DNA from: Nocardiopsis sp. N85
Lineage (GTDB): Bacteria > Actinomycetota > Actinomycetes > Streptosporangiales > Streptosporangiaceae
DNA: 64,000 bases
Assembly: GCF_028882275.1 (NCBI RefSeq)
Contig: NZ_JARBUT010000021.1
Coordinates: 53,363-117,362, forward strand
Reading direction: 5' to 3'
Part shown: piece by piece, positions 15,891 to 29,928 of the stretch
Numbering within the stretch: position 1 is the first letter of the stretch
How the letters are laid out: each line of letters begins with the position of its first letter
The notes under the pieces: generated by a model
Told to the model about the DNA's origin: nothing
Database searches by the model: none
The model's input: the letters and a program-made list of their open reading frames with translations, nothing else
Translations under genes and position numbers: made by a program

Positions 15891-17168
15891 TCACCGGTGG
15901 GAGAACCCGCCGACGGGCGGTGCCACGCCCTCCGCCGCCGCCTCCCGATAGATCCGTTCGAACCTGGCGAGGGAGTGCTCCAGACGGTGGGGCAGGGACA
16001 TCTCCCGACTGCGCGCGCCCATGGCCCGCCGCCGCGACTCGTCGGCCACCACCTCGTCGACCCGGCCCGCCAGTTCCTCGGGGGAGCCCGGCCGGTACAG
16101 GTACCCGTTGACGCCCACCTCCACCAGGTGGGGCAGGGCCATGGCGTCCGCCGCCACCACCGGCAGCCCCGAGGCCATCGCCTCCAAGGTGGCGATGCTC
16201 TGGAGTTCGGCGATGCCCGCGATGGTGAACACGTCGGCCGCCCGGTACACGTCCGGCAGGTCCTCGTGGGAGACGAACCCCAGGAACACCACCCGGTCGG
16301 CGACCCCCTCGGCGACGGCCAGCTCCTCCAGTCTCGTGCGGTAGGCGCCGTGCCCGGCCAGCACCAACTGGACCCCTCCGGAGGTGCGCGCCACCGCCCG
16401 GATCAGCTCGTCCGCCCGCTTCTCCTCGTCCAGCCGCCCCACGAACAGCATCGTCGTCCGGTCGGGGACGCCCAGCCTGGCCCGGATGCGCCGCCGCCCC
16501 TCGACGTCGTCCGGTGCGGGCCGGAACCGCACCAGGTCGATCCCGCACGAGACCGGCTCCACAGGTCGGCCGAACCCCTGTTCCCACAGCAGCCGGGCGG
16601 CCGCCGGGGTCGGCGTGGTGACGTGGTCCACCCGGGACAGCACCGCGCCCAGGTCCCGCCAGGCCAGCCGGGCGGCGTGGGGGCGCAACGGTGCCGGGAC
16701 GTGCACGTAGTCGAAGAGGTTCTCCGGCATGAAGTGGTTCGTGGCCACCACGGGGATGCCGTGCGCACGGGCCGCGCCCGCCAGCACCCGACCGATGAGG
16801 AAGTGGTTCTGGATGTGGACGGCGTCCGGACGCAGCCGCTCCAGCAGCCGGTCGAGGTGTCCGCGGACCCCCACCGGCAGGGCCAGCCGCACGCTCTCGT
16901 GGACCAGGGACGACATCGACCGCAACCGGTGCTCGACGACCCCGTCGCGTTCGACGACGTGCGGGCGCCCGTTCGGGGAGGCGCACACCACGTGCACCCT
17001 CACCCCGCGTGCGACCAGGCCCCGGGCCAGCCGGGCGGTGAAGTAGGCGGCCCCGTTGACGTCGGGCGGGTAGGTGTCCGTACCGATGAGCACGGTCGTA
17101 CGGTCGTCGGGAGCGGCCGTCAGTACCTCGGCCGCCGGTGGTGATTCGGGAAGGAACGAGGTGGTCAT
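15891..17168 (-). CDS. GT4-family glycosyltransferase
   Basis: A 425-residue GT-B enzyme. N-terminal donor/acceptor half: IGTDTYPPDVNGAAYFTARL, the glycine-rich start seen in PimB/MgtA-like mannosyltransferases. C-terminal half: FVGRLDEEKRADELIRA, LAGHGAYR, FLGFVSHEDLPDVYRAADVF, and the E-x7-E motif AELQSIATLEAMASGLPVVA. ATG 17168 has AGGAG ten bases upstream. Substrates are probably a nucleotide- or lipid-linked sugar and an envelope glycolipid, by family resemblance only. Convergent with the MprB-like kinase. Confidence 0.88.
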   Translation of the reverse strand: MTTSFLPESPPAAEVLTAAPDDRTTVLIGTDTYPPDVNGAAYFTARLARGLVARGVRVHVVCASPNGRPHVVERDGVVEHRLRSMSSLVHESVRLALPVGVRGHLDRLLERLRPDAVHIQNHFLIGRVLAGAARAHGIPVVATNHFMPENLFDYVHVPAPLRPHAARLAWRDLGAVLSRVDHVTTPTPAAARLLWEQGFGRPVEPVSCGIDLVRFRPAPDDVEGRRRIRARLGVPDRTTMLFVGRLDEEKRADELIRAVARTSGGVQLVLAGHGAYRTRLEELAVAEGVADRVVFLGFVSHEDLPDVYRAADVFTIAGIAELQSIATLEAMASGLPVVAADAMALPHLVEVGVNGYLYRPGSPEELAGRVDEVVADESRRRAMGARSREMSLPHRLEHSLARFERIYREAAAEGVAPPVGGFSHR

Positions 17169-17564
17169 ATCGGGGTGTCTCCTGAGCCGGTGCGCGTCGG
17201 GTCGCCGTGTACGCACGAGTGTGGAGCACCCGCGTTGACCATCGCCGACCTCCGGGTGACGGTGTGGCGACCGGCCAGGTAGCACACGACGCGGGGAACG
17301 ATACCCTGTGTGACCATTCGTGTACTCTGGCGCACCGTTCTGTTGTCGACCGGTGACTTCGTCGCCGTCGGAGCCGTCACGAGGACGCTATTCCCGTTCG
17401 CGGAACGGGGCCAGAGGGGTGGCACCCCCACGTGCGCCGGTGTCCACCACGCCCCGACGGTGGTGCCACCCCCACCTTCCACCCGCACGACGGGGGCGGG
17501 GCCGCGTCCGCGACCCCGCCCCCCGGTGACCTCGTTCCCGGTTCCCCTCCCGGGGTCCCCGAGG
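17169..17564. other. 396-bp gene-free region with inverted repeats
   Basis: It contains the promoter region of the glycosyltransferase (right to left) and, at its right end, the terminator of the HtrA gene. GGGGTGGCAC (17416-17425) and GTGCCACCCC (17463-17472) form a wide inverted repeat. No open frame here has a ribosome site or recognisable product. Confidence 0.5.
17492..17523 (-). terminator. terminator of the HtrA-like gene
   Basis: GGGGGCGGGG (17492-17501) pairs perfectly with CCCCGCCCCC (17514-17523), 42 bases downstream of the protease stop codon on the minus strand. Confidence 0.65.
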
Positions 17565-19226
17565 TCAGTCCTCCTCGGCCTCGTCCTCCACGGACGCCGC
17601 GCTCTGCTCGCCGAGCGTCACGGTCACGTCCCGTACCGAACCGGCGCCGCCGGCCCGCACCCCCAGGGTGATCTGGTCCCCCGGACGGTGCGAACGGATC
17701 TCCGCGATCAGCTGGTCCGGCGCGGTGATCGGGGTGCCGTCGATCGACACGATCACGTCGTCCTTGCCCAACCCCGCCTCGTCCGCGGCGCCGCCCTCCG
17801 TCACGTCGACGATGGTCGCCCCGCCGTCCCGGCCGCCGGTGATGGTCGCCTCGATCGCCGGGTAGCTCGCGCTGCCCTCGGTGACCAATTGCTCGGCGAT
17901 GGGCTTGGCCTGGTTGACCGGGATGGCGAACCCCAGACCCACCGAGCCGCTCTCCTGGGAGAGCCCGGCGATCGCGGTGTTGATGCCGATCACCTCGCCC
18001 GCCATGTTCACCAGCGGGCCGCCCGAGTTGCCCGGGTTGATCGCCGCGTCGGTCTGGATCGCGTTGATCACCGTGGAGGTCTGCCCGTTGCCGCTCTCGG
18101 TCGCCCCCGTGTTGACCGGCCGGTTCAGGGCGCTGACCACGCCCGTGGTCACCGTTCCGGGCAGACCCAGCGGTGAACCGATCGCGACGACGTCGGCACC
18201 CACCCCGATCTGATCGGAGTCGCCCAGTACGGCGGGCTGCAGGTCGTTCTTCCCCTGGGTCTGGATGACGGCGATGTCGGACACCGGGTCCGACCCCAGG
18301 ACCTCGGCGGACGCGGCGGTCCCGTCGTTGAACAGCACCTCCAGGACCCCGCCCTGGGCGGCGTCCACCACGTGCGCGTTCGTGAGGATCTGTCCGTCGG
18401 AGGAGATGACGACACCGCTGCCGCCGCCGTTGGCGGTCTGGATGGACACCACGCTCGGCAGGACCTTCTCGGCGACCTCGCCGACCTCGCCCTCGGTGGC
18501 GGTCCCGCCCTGCTCGCCGCCGAGGGAGCTGACCGGGCCGCTCAGGCCGTCGGGGAAGAGATGGGCGGTGCCCAGCGCGGCGGCCGGCCCCACGATCAGG
18601 CTGGTGACCAGGGCCGTGGCCGCGGCCACTCCCACGATCCGGCCCGAACCCCGCTTGCGTTCCGGCGGCGGACCGGCCGGGACGGCGTGCGGGTGAGGGC
18701 CGTACGGCGGCCGACCGCCGGGCGGCTGGAACGGGCCGCCGAAGGGCCCCTGGGGCCCCTGGGGTCCCTGGGGTCCCTGCGGTCCCCGTCCCTGCGGACC
18801 CTGCGGGCCTTGCGGACCCGGACCCTGTGGGCCGCCGGGTGCCCCCGGCATCGCGCCGAAGGCGCCGCCCTGCGCGGTCGCGTACGGTACCCCGCCGGGG
18901 ACCGGCCCCGGGCCGGCCGGTCGCGGGCCCTCACCGCCCTCGGGCGGGAAGGAGAAGGCGACCCTGTCGGCCTCGTTGGGACCCGTCGCCCAGTGCGGCG
19001 GCTGATCGTGCGGGGCGAACCGGGGTCCGGTGCCCTCCGACGGGCCGGGAGCCCCCGCGTCCCGGCCGTCGGAGGGCACCGCGTTCTGAGAGGGGGTGTC
19101 GCGGGGAACGGTGGACCCGTATCCGTCGGAGACGCCCCCCGCGGGCCCGGCGGCGCCGGTCGCGGGGTGGGCGTCCCCGGCCACGGCTTCGGGCTCGTTA
19201 CCTGGTGTGGGTTCGTTGGGGTTCAA
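17565..19226 (-). CDS. HtrA/DegP-like membrane-anchored serine protease with PDZ domain
   Basis: 553 residues. A cytoplasmic N-terminal ~185 residues is Pro/Gly/Gln-rich, with a collagen-like Gly-Pro-Gln run at ~133-160. One membrane segment lies at ~198-220. The S1C protease domain has the full triad: His285 (LTNAHVVDA), Asp317 (VSDIAVIQ) and Ser401 (NPGNSGGPLV). A PDZ domain occupies the last ~95 residues (GLGKDDVIVSIDGTPI). The start is TTG at 19226, set by GGAGG five bases upstream; the nearby ATG is out of frame. Role: quality control of exported proteins at the outer face of the membrane, probably within MprAB-type envelope stress regulation. Confidence 0.93.
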   Translation of the reverse strand: MNPNEPTPGNEPEAVAGDAHPATGAAGPAGGVSDGYGSTVPRDTPSQNAVPSDGRDAGAPGPSEGTGPRFAPHDQPPHWATGPNEADRVAFSFPPEGGEGPRPAGPGPVPGGVPYATAQGGAFGAMPGAPGGPQGPGPQGPQGPQGRGPQGPQGPQGPQGPFGGPFQPPGGRPPYGPHPHAVPAGPPPERKRGSGRIVGVAAATALVTSLIVGPAAALGTAHLFPDGLSGPVSSLGGEQGGTATEGEVGEVAEKVLPSVVSIQTANGGGSGVVISSDGQILTNAHVVDAAQGGVLEVLFNDGTAASAEVLGSDPVSDIAVIQTQGKNDLQPAVLGDSDQIGVGADVVAIGSPLGLPGTVTTGVVSALNRPVNTGATESGNGQTSTVINAIQTDAAINPGNSGGPLVNMAGEVIGINTAIAGLSQESGSVGLGFAIPVNQAKPIAEQLVTEGSASYPAIEATITGGRDGGATIVDVTEGGAADEAGLGKDDVIVSIDGTPITAPDQLIAEIRSHRPGDQITLGVRAGGAGSVRDVTVTLGEQSAASVEDEAEED

Positions 19227-19455
19227 CTCATCCTCCGACTGACGGGACGATGTTCCGATCGATGTGCTCCATCATGCGGCGCATGGGTTAGAACAGGGTG
19301 AGAGCCCGATATACCAGGGTTTCGAGTCTGTTCTCCTCCGAAGAGCGGGCGCTCGGAGACCACTGTCCGTATCGATGCTCTACGTGTTCTATGCACCTAG
19401 ATGTCCGGAACACTATCGCGCCGCGACCGAACCGACACAGACCGAAGGGCCGACC

Positions 19456-20061
19456 TTGATCAAGATCGTGCTGGCCGATGACGAGCATCTGGTCCGGGGG
19501 GCCATCGCCGCCCTCCTCGGCCTGGAGGACGACCTGGAGGTGGTGGCCGAGGTCGGGCGCGGCGACCTCGTCGTGGACGCGGTCCGGGAACACGCCGCCG
19601 ACGTCGCCGTCCTGGACATCGAGATGCCCGGCGCCACCGGCCTGGAGGTCGCCGCCCGTCTCAAGGAGGCCGTACCGGCCTGCGGCGTCGTCATCCTCAC
19701 CAGCTTCGGCCGCCCGGGCTACCTGCGCCGCGCCCTGTCCGCCGGGGCCCGCGGATTCCTCGCCAAGGACGCGCCCGTCGAACAGCTCGCCGGTGCCGTC
19801 CGCCGCGTCCACGGCGGCGGACGCTACATCGACACCGACCTGGCCGCCGCCGCCATGGTCGGCGGCGAGAGCCCCCTCACCGACCGCGAGACCGAGGTGC
19901 TGCGCGCCGCCGCCGACGGCGCCACGGTCGCCCGTATCGCCGCGACCCTCCACCTCACCGAGGGCACCGTCCGCAACTACCTGTCCAACGCCATCGGCAA
20001 GACCGGAGCCGCCAACCGCATGGCCGCCATCCGCACCGCCCAGGACATGGGCTGGCTCTGA
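19456..20061 (+). CDS. NarL/FixJ response regulator, DesR-like
   Basis: 201 residues from a TTG start with GAAGGG upstream. Receiver: LADDEH, Asp54 in VAVLDIEMPG, TSFG, and AKDAP with the conserved lysine. C-terminal LuxR helix-turn-helix: LTDRETEVLRAAADGATVAR and LTEGTVRNYLSNAIGKTGA. The receiver resembles DesR of thermosensing DesKR pairs. No DesK-type kinase is next to it, so it is an orphan here. Longer N-terminal forms (from 19264) have poor codon use and were not accepted. Confidence 0.88.
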   Translation: MIKIVLADDEHLVRGAIAALLGLEDDLEVVAEVGRGDLVVDAVREHAADVAVLDIEMPGATGLEVAARLKEAVPACGVVILTSFGRPGYLRRALSAGARGFLAKDAPVEQLAGAVRRVHGGGRYIDTDLAAAAMVGGESPLTDRETEVLRAAADGATVARIAATLHLTEGTVRNYLSNAIGKTGAANRMAAIRTAQDMGWL

Positions 20062-20108
20062 CCCGGCGGCACCTCTTCGCCGAGCCTCCGCTCCGCCGAC
20101 CCCCGGAA

Positions 20109-20130
20109 CCCCGCGGAAGCCCTCGCGGGG
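20109..20130. terminator. bidirectional hairpin
   Basis: CCCCGCG (20109-20115) pairs with CGCGGGG (20124-20130) between the convergent stop codons of the DesR-like gene and the SpoIIE phosphatase gene. Confidence 0.55.
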
Positions 20131-20143
20131 CCGTGTCCCGGTG

Positions 20144-22387
20144 TCAGAGGAAGCGCAGCACCAGCATCGCGGTGTCGTCGGTGTGGCCGCCCGGGGCGTA
20201 CTCCTCCAGCTCCCGGTCGATCCGGCTGATCACGGCCTGCGCCGACAGCCCGGCGCAGCCGGAGAAGATCCTCTCCAGGCCCGTGTCCCCGAGCATGTCG
20301 GAGTTGCTGCGCCGCTCCGTCACCCCGTCGGTCACCGCCAGCACCACCTCGCCGGGACGGATGTCCACGTTCTCGGTGGTGAAACCGACGTCCTCGAACG
20401 CCCCCAGCAGCGGCTGCGAGGCGCCGAACTGCTCCACCCCGCCCTTGGGGCTCAACCGCAACGGCAGCGGATGCCCGGCGCACACCATGCGCACTCGCAT
20501 CCCGCCCCCGCCGTCGGTCGCCGGGGTCATCTCCCCGTACAGCATCGTCAGGAACCGGGTCGAGGTGTTCTCGTCCAGGATCGCCATGTTCAGCCGTTGC
20601 ATGATGTGCGAGGGCGTGAACCCCTCCTTGGCCAGCGCGCGCAGCGTGTGCCGGGCCAGACCCGTCACCGCCGCCGCCTCCGGGCCGGTCCCGCACACGT
20701 CGCCGATGGCGAAGCACCACCGGCCGCTGGCCGCGAACACGTCGTAGAAGTCGCCGCCGACCACGTTCTTCTCGTCCGCCGGACGGTAGAACACCGCGTG
20801 GTCCACGTCCGGGATGACCGGTTCCTTCTCCCTGGCGGGCAGCAGACTGCGCTGCAACGCCACGCTCATCGCCGCCTGCCGCTCGTGCAGACGGGCGTTC
20901 TCCATCGCCGACGCCACCCGGCGGCTCAGGTCGTCGGAGACGTCCACCTCCTCCCGGGTGAAGTCGTCCGACTCGTTCTTGCCGATGGTCATCCGGCCCA
21001 GCTCGCGCCCGTGCGCCACGAGCGGGATGCTGATCGCCGGCCCGCGCACCAGTTCGCGCACCAGACCGTCGTCGATCTCCCCCTCGCCCAGATCGGTCGG
21101 ACCCCACAACGGCCGGGGGTCGCGCTGCTCGCGCGGCGGCGCCCCCGACAGCAGTTCGCGCAGCACGTCGTTGTAGTTCTCGTTGCCGTGCATGACGTGG
21201 GTCAGCCGCGACACGCCCAGCTCGTTGATGGTGTGGATGGCGCACCAGCGGCCCAGCCGCGACGTGATCAACTGGGCGGCCAGCGCCCCCGTCATCCGCT
21301 CGTCCAACGTGCCCGCCAGCAGGTCGCTGGCCTCGGCCAGGAAACTGAGCGAGGCCCGTCGGCTGAGCTCCACCTCGGCCAGGCGCGCGCGTTCCACGGG
21401 CAGCGCGATGAGGTCGGCGCCCTCCTGGAGGCGCCGGGCGGCGGCCGGGGCGAAGTGCCGGGCCCGACGCGACGCCACCCCGAGCAGACCGGTGACCCGG
21501 CCGTCGACGATGAGCGGCGCCGTCACCAGCGACCGCATCCCGGCGCGCGACAACCGGCCCCGGTGGGCGCGCGCGATCATCAGGTCGTCGTTGATCATCG
21601 CGCCCGCCTCCGGCGCCGCCGACGGGAACGCCTCCTCGGTGCGGATGCGCAACGGTCGCCAGTGCGCGCCGCCGGAGGTGAGTCCCACGGCCGCGCGCAC
21701 CTCCCACATGGTCTCGTCGGAGGTGGCCAGGGCGATGTAGGCGGCGTCACCGCCCAGCGCGGTGGCGGAGTACTCCACCGTCCGCTCCAACAACTGGGGC
21801 AGGGACAACCGGGAGCCCAGTGCGGCGTCCAGCGACGACCAGGGCGTGGGCCGGGCGGTCCGGTTCGGGGAGCGGCGCGGCACGGTCGGTGCCTCCAGCG
21901 ACGCGACTCCGTCGCCGGCGTCGTCGATGCGGAACCACACCGCCTTGTCGTCGCGCCCGTAGCTCACCCCCCAACTCGACGCGATCGCCGATGCCAGGGC
22001 CAACCCCAGACCGCCGCTGCGTTCATCGCCGCGGGAGGGGGAGGTGTCCACGGACAGCGGACCCGCCTGGGGGACCGCTCTCTCGGGGGCCGTGTCGCTC
22101 ACCATCACCTCGGTGGCCCCCTCCAGGCGGCGCACCGTCACCTCCAGGGGCGAGCGGGCGTGGATGACCGCGTTGGTGACCAGTTCGCTGACCAACAGGA
22201 TCACGTCGTCGAACGGGTCGGGCACACCCCAGGACAGCAGGGTGTCGTGGACGAACTCGCGGGCCCCCGCCGCCGTCTCGGGCGCGGGCGGGAACTCTCG
22301 TCGAGCGACCTTCAAGGTGTCATGTGCCGGCAAACCGTCGGGTCCTTCATCTGGATACGGACTCGGGAGAGGTGTGGACACTGACAC
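20144..22387 (-). CDS. HATPase - GAF - GAF - SpoIIE (PP2C) phosphatase, OsaC-like
   Basis: 747 residues from GTG 22387 (GTG 22381 is equally possible; no strong ribosome site). Domain order: RsbW-like ATPase (~15-150, with LVSELVTNAVIHARSP and GGLGLALASAIA), GAF (~190-340), second GAF (~350-510), PP2C/SpoIIE phosphatase (~530-747, with VVGGDFYDVFA, FAIGDVCGTGPEAA, GHTDDTAMLVLRF). Both a kinase-like and a phosphatase domain for partner switching are in one chain. In Streptomyces coelicolor, OsaC has a similar architecture, sits divergently beside osaAB and controls SigB after osmotic stress. The same arrangement is seen here. Confidence 0.85.
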   Translation of the reverse strand: MSVSTPLPSPYPDEGPDGLPAHDTLKVARREFPPAPETAAGAREFVHDTLLSWGVPDPFDDVILLVSELVTNAVIHARSPLEVTVRRLEGATEVMVSDTAPERAVPQAGPLSVDTSPSRGDERSGGLGLALASAIASSWGVSYGRDDKAVWFRIDDAGDGVASLEAPTVPRRSPNRTARPTPWSSLDAALGSRLSLPQLLERTVEYSATALGGDAAYIALATSDETMWEVRAAVGLTSGGAHWRPLRIRTEEAFPSAAPEAGAMINDDLMIARAHRGRLSRAGMRSLVTAPLIVDGRVTGLLGVASRRARHFAPAAARRLQEGADLIALPVERARLAEVELSRRASLSFLAEASDLLAGTLDERMTGALAAQLITSRLGRWCAIHTINELGVSRLTHVMHGNENYNDVLRELLSGAPPREQRDPRPLWGPTDLGEGEIDDGLVRELVRGPAISIPLVAHGRELGRMTIGKNESDDFTREEVDVSDDLSRRVASAMENARLHERQAAMSVALQRSLLPAREKEPVIPDVDHAVFYRPADEKNVVGGDFYDVFAASGRWCFAIGDVCGTGPEAAAVTGLARHTLRALAKEGFTPSHIMQRLNMAILDENTSTRFLTMLYGEMTPATDGGGGMRVRMVCAGHPLPLRLSPKGGVEQFGASQPLLGAFEDVGFTTENVDIRPGEVVLAVTDGVTERRSNSDMLGDTGLERIFSGCAGLSAQAVISRIDRELEEYAPGGHTDDTAMLVLRFL

Positions 22388-22562
22388 GATACGCGGACCC
22401 GGGGGACCGGTCCGGTCCGTACGGCCCCGGGACGGGGCGGGTCGACAGAGGGAATCGACATGCCGGACCCACCTGTGCCGGTCGGCGCGGGCGGTTAGTG
22501 TGAGTCGACACGTCCGCACAGCCCGGTGGTGATCGATGGCACGGTCACGGAGGAGGGGTTCG

Positions 22563-26938
<4,376 letters not shown>

Positions 26939-26942
<4 letters not shown>

Positions 26943-27589
26943 CCGCCGTGACCCAGAAGGCCAACATCCTCCTCGTGGACGACCGCGACGAGAACCTCAT
27001 CGCGTTGGAGGCGGCCCTCACGTCCCTGGATCAGAACCTGATCCGTGCCGGTTCCGGGGAGGAGGCGCTCAAACACCTTCTGGGCACGGACTTCGCGGTC
27101 ATCCTCCTGGACGTGGTCATGCCCGGGATGGACGGCTTCGAGACGGCCGCGCACATCAAACAGCGCGAGAAGACCAAGGACGTGCCGATCATCTTCCTGA
27201 CCGCCCAGGAGATCGATCGGCACCAGGTCTTCCGCGGGTACGCCTCGCGCGCGGTCGACTTCCTGCTCAAGCCGTTCGACCCGTGGGTGCTGCGCTCCAA
27301 GGTCGAGGTGTTCGTCGAACTCCACCAGCTCAAGGCGCAGATGCGCGAACAGGCCCGCGCCCTCCAGCGCGACCTCGGCCAGGAGACCGGAGAGCCCGGC
27401 AAGGTGCTGGCCGAGCAGCTCGCCCAGGGGTCCGGGCAGGTGCGGGAGGAACTGGCCGAACTGCGCCGTCACATCGTCGACGCCTACCAGGACACCGATC
27501 AGCCCCTGGTCGAAGGGGTACGCCGGGTGGACCGGGCGTTCTCCCGCCTGTCCACCCTCATCGACACCCTCCACGGCCCCGAGGACTGA
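26939..27589 (+). CDS. osaB: response regulator without DNA-binding domain, OsaB-like
   Basis: 216 residues, GTG start overlapping the kinase stop (GTGA). Receiver domain: LLVDDRDENLIAL, phosphorylation site Asp58 in AVILLDVVMPGMDGF, TAQE, FLLKPFDPWVL. From ~residue 125 the chain is helical and probably coiled-coil (ELHQLKAQMREQARALQRDL onward), with no helix-turn-helix. S. coelicolor OsaB has the same layout and is required for growth after osmotic shock. Output is probably by protein contact, possibly with the neighbouring partner-switching proteins. Confidence 0.85.
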
Positions 27590-27740
27590 CGGCGAGGCCC
27601 GCCGAGCGGATCACGACGACACGGGGTCCCGGAGTCGAGGGCGGAGACGTCGCAGGGGACCGTCGGCCGTGGCCCGCCCCCGCGAGGCGGCGGTGGTCGA
27701 CGGGCCGGTCGAAGCGGAGCGCGGACCCCAGGGGCGGGGT

Positions 27741-28922
27741 TCATTCGGGGCGGGGCGGCAGGGCCAGACCGATGTGCTCCCCGATCTCCTCGATCAACCC
27801 GAGGTCGGCGAGCCGGAAGCTGCCCCGGTTGCTGCGCCGGATCAGGGTGAGCGCCCCGCGCACCCCCCGGCTGCCGCGCAACGGAACCGACAGCAGCGAC
27901 CCGGCGCCGAGCATCGCCAACAGCGGCGCGCCCGAGGAGGCGCGGCCCAGCACGCCCTCCTCCTCGATCAACGGGAACAGCAGTGACTGTCCCCGGCCGA
28001 GCACCTCGCCGGGGATGTCGGCGTCCTCCGTCGCGGCACCGGCGACCTCCTCCCGCTGCTCGTCGGTGGCGTCGTGGGGGGCGGCCACCACGGCTCGGCG
28101 TGCCGCCCGCGGATCCTCGGGCAGGTCGCACACGTCCACGATCACCCAGTCGGCGTAGGAGTCGGCGAGCAGTTCCGCGGCGTCGACCAACGCCAGCGGT
28201 TCCCCCGCCCCGCCCGGTCCGGCCGAGCGGAGCAGCAGCCGTGTCATCCGGGTCAGCACGTCCAACCGGCGGGCGGCCAGGACCACCACCTGGTCCTCCA
28301 CCTCCGGCTCCAACGGGGCGGGACCCTCCTCCTCGCCGCCGTTCATCGGCGGCGACATCGCCACCAGCACCAGCGGATTCGGTTCGGTGGGCAGCTCCAA
28401 CCGGGTCAGGGCCAGATGCACGTCCTCGGCCCAGCCGCGCTGGGCCAGCCGCGACTCCAGGTCGGCGTCGCCGTCACCGCGCAGCACCGCCGCCAGCCAC
28501 GACCGCATCGCCGCCCGCCGGCGCAGATCCACGAAGTGCACGAACGGTTTCCCGGTCAGGTACCCCGGACCACTGCCCAGCCGGGAGGCCCCGGCGTTGT
28601 TGATCCGTCGGATGTAACCCTCGTGGTCGAGCAGCACCACGGGAACGCTCAGTTCGGTGAACATCGCCCGCAACAGGACCCGGTCCCCGTCGTCGCCCTG
28701 GCGACGCTGGTCGGGCGCTTCGGCGTGGGCCCGCGCCAGCTGCGCCCCGGCCTCGCCGAGCAGCCGTTCGGCGTACTCCAGTTCGGCGAGCGCGGCCTCG
28801 GCCGTGCTCTGGCCGTCGTCCGGGTACATCGTGTGCGTATCGCGCAGGGCCGCGATGCGCTCGCCCAGAGCGGTGATCTCTCGTTGCAGCTCCGCCAGGT
28901 GCACGCGGGCTCTCCCTGTCAT
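27741..28922 (-). CDS. PAS - GAF sensor protein
   Basis: 393 residues. A helical N-terminal part (LAELQREITALGERIAALRD) precedes a PAS domain (~90-160: LSVPVVLLDHEGYIRRINNA, FVDLRRRAAM) and a C-terminal GAF domain (~225-390: VDVCDLPEDPRAA, LLFPLIEEEGVLG, RGALTLIRRSNRGSFRLADL). No kinase, phosphatase or DNA-binding output is visible, so it may regulate a partner by contact. PAS/GAF proteins of this type accompany ANTAR and STAS proteins in actinomycetes. Convergent with the OsaB-like gene, divergent from the GAF-ANTAR gene. Confidence 0.78.
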   Translation of the reverse strand: MTGRARVHLAELQREITALGERIAALRDTHTMYPDDGQSTAEAALAELEYAERLLGEAGAQLARAHAEAPDQRRQGDDGDRVLLRAMFTELSVPVVLLDHEGYIRRINNAGASRLGSGPGYLTGKPFVHFVDLRRRAAMRSWLAAVLRGDGDADLESRLAQRGWAEDVHLALTRLELPTEPNPLVLVAMSPPMNGGEEEGPAPLEPEVEDQVVVLAARRLDVLTRMTRLLLRSAGPGGAGEPLALVDAAELLADSYADWVIVDVCDLPEDPRAARRAVVAAPHDATDEQREEVAGAATEDADIPGEVLGRGQSLLFPLIEEEGVLGRASSGAPLLAMLGAGSLLSVPLRGSRGVRGALTLIRRSNRGSFRLADLGLIEEIGEHIGLALPPRPE

Positions 28923-29014
28923 CGCGGTCGGCTTGACCTCCCTGACGCTAACGGATGTGCGCCCCCGCGTCGCCACGGGGCTACCGTGGTCCTGGAGAGC
29001 AAGGAGGCCGGATC

Positions 29015-29776
29015 GTGTGGATCGAGCGCCTGGCCCGTGACATCGGTGCGCTGGGGCGGAGCGAGAACACCACCCTCGAACGCGCCCTCGACCAGATGGG
29101 TCGGGCGGCGGCACAGGGCGTCCCCGGATGTTCGGCGGCGCTCGTGGTCGTCTGGCGCGAGGTGGAGGGGTCCGACGGCTCCCCCCGACACGTCGTCACC
29201 GACTACGGGGCCTCCCATGCCGACCTGGCCGCCGCCTTCGAGCACCAGTACACCACCGACCAGGGGCCGGCGGTGGAGGCGGTGCGCGAGATGCGCCAGG
29301 TGCGGGTCGGCGACGTCCTGCGCGAGTCCACCCGGTGGCCGCGCTACACCAGCATGGCCGTGCAGTGCGGGGACCGCTCCTCCCTCACGCTGCCCAGCCC
29401 GCTGCCCGGGGTCGGGGCGGACAACGACCGGGTGATCACCTTCGGGGTGCACTCGGTGCGCCCCGACGCCTTCGACGACGACGCGGTCGCGCCCCTCACC
29501 GCCGTGCTCGCCGAACACGCGGCCGCCTCCCTGGTCAACGTCGGCCGACGCACCGACGAGGCCAGGCAGAGCGCGCACATGCGCCGCGCCATGTCCGCGC
29601 GCACCCTGATCGACCAGGCCAAGGGCATCATCATGCACGCGCGCGGCTGCGACGCGGACACCGCGTTCGAGGCCCTGCGCGAGGTCGCCCAGCGCAATCG
29701 CAAAAGGGTCGTGGACGTGGCCCGCGACCTCGTCGCCGAGAACACCGGGCTGCGCCCCGGGACCTCCGGAGGGTGA
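29015..29776 (+). CDS. GAF - ANTAR RNA-binding regulator
   Basis: 253 residues from GTG 29015, fixed by AAGGAGG seven bases upstream. GAF domain ~25-180 (VVTDYGASHADLAAAFEHQY, TLPSPLPGVG). C-terminal ANTAR domain ~195-245: RTLIDQAKGIIMHARGCDAD with the conserved A-K-G-I-I/L-M and the aromatic/Leu pattern after it. ANTAR proteins bind paired hairpins in nascent RNA and prevent termination. The GAF domain presumably controls this. No clear ANTAR hairpin pair was found locally, so targets are probably elsewhere. Confidence 0.88.
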   Translation: MWIERLARDIGALGRSENTTLERALDQMGRAAAQGVPGCSAALVVVWREVEGSDGSPRHVVTDYGASHADLAAAFEHQYTTDQGPAVEAVREMRQVRVGDVLRESTRWPRYTSMAVQCGDRSSLTLPSPLPGVGADNDRVITFGVHSVRPDAFDDDAVAPLTAVLAEHAAASLVNVGRRTDEARQSAHMRRAMSARTLIDQAKGIIMHARGCDADTAFEALREVAQRNRKRVVDVARDLVAENTGLRPGTSGG

Positions 29777-29928
29777 CCCCGGCCCACCCGGGGTGAGGGG
29801 GCGGCGGGCCCGCGCCGAGGGCGTTCGTGAGAAGGGCGACGTCGGCGGGCGGGCGATGAGTCCCGAGTGTGACCGAAAGGCGCGATGATGGGCACGGGTC
29901 GATCCGACAGCGGCAAGGAGTGGCGAGC

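Noticed and set aside
17310..17564. Rightward frame starting GTG 17310 and running into the HtrA gene
   Set aside because: Antisense to the protease over most of its length, with no domain or conserved content.
19264..19455. 64-residue N-terminal extension of the DesR-like regulator
   Set aside because: Receiver domain begins at the TTG at 19456; the extension has low GC at third positions and overlaps the HtrA promoter region.
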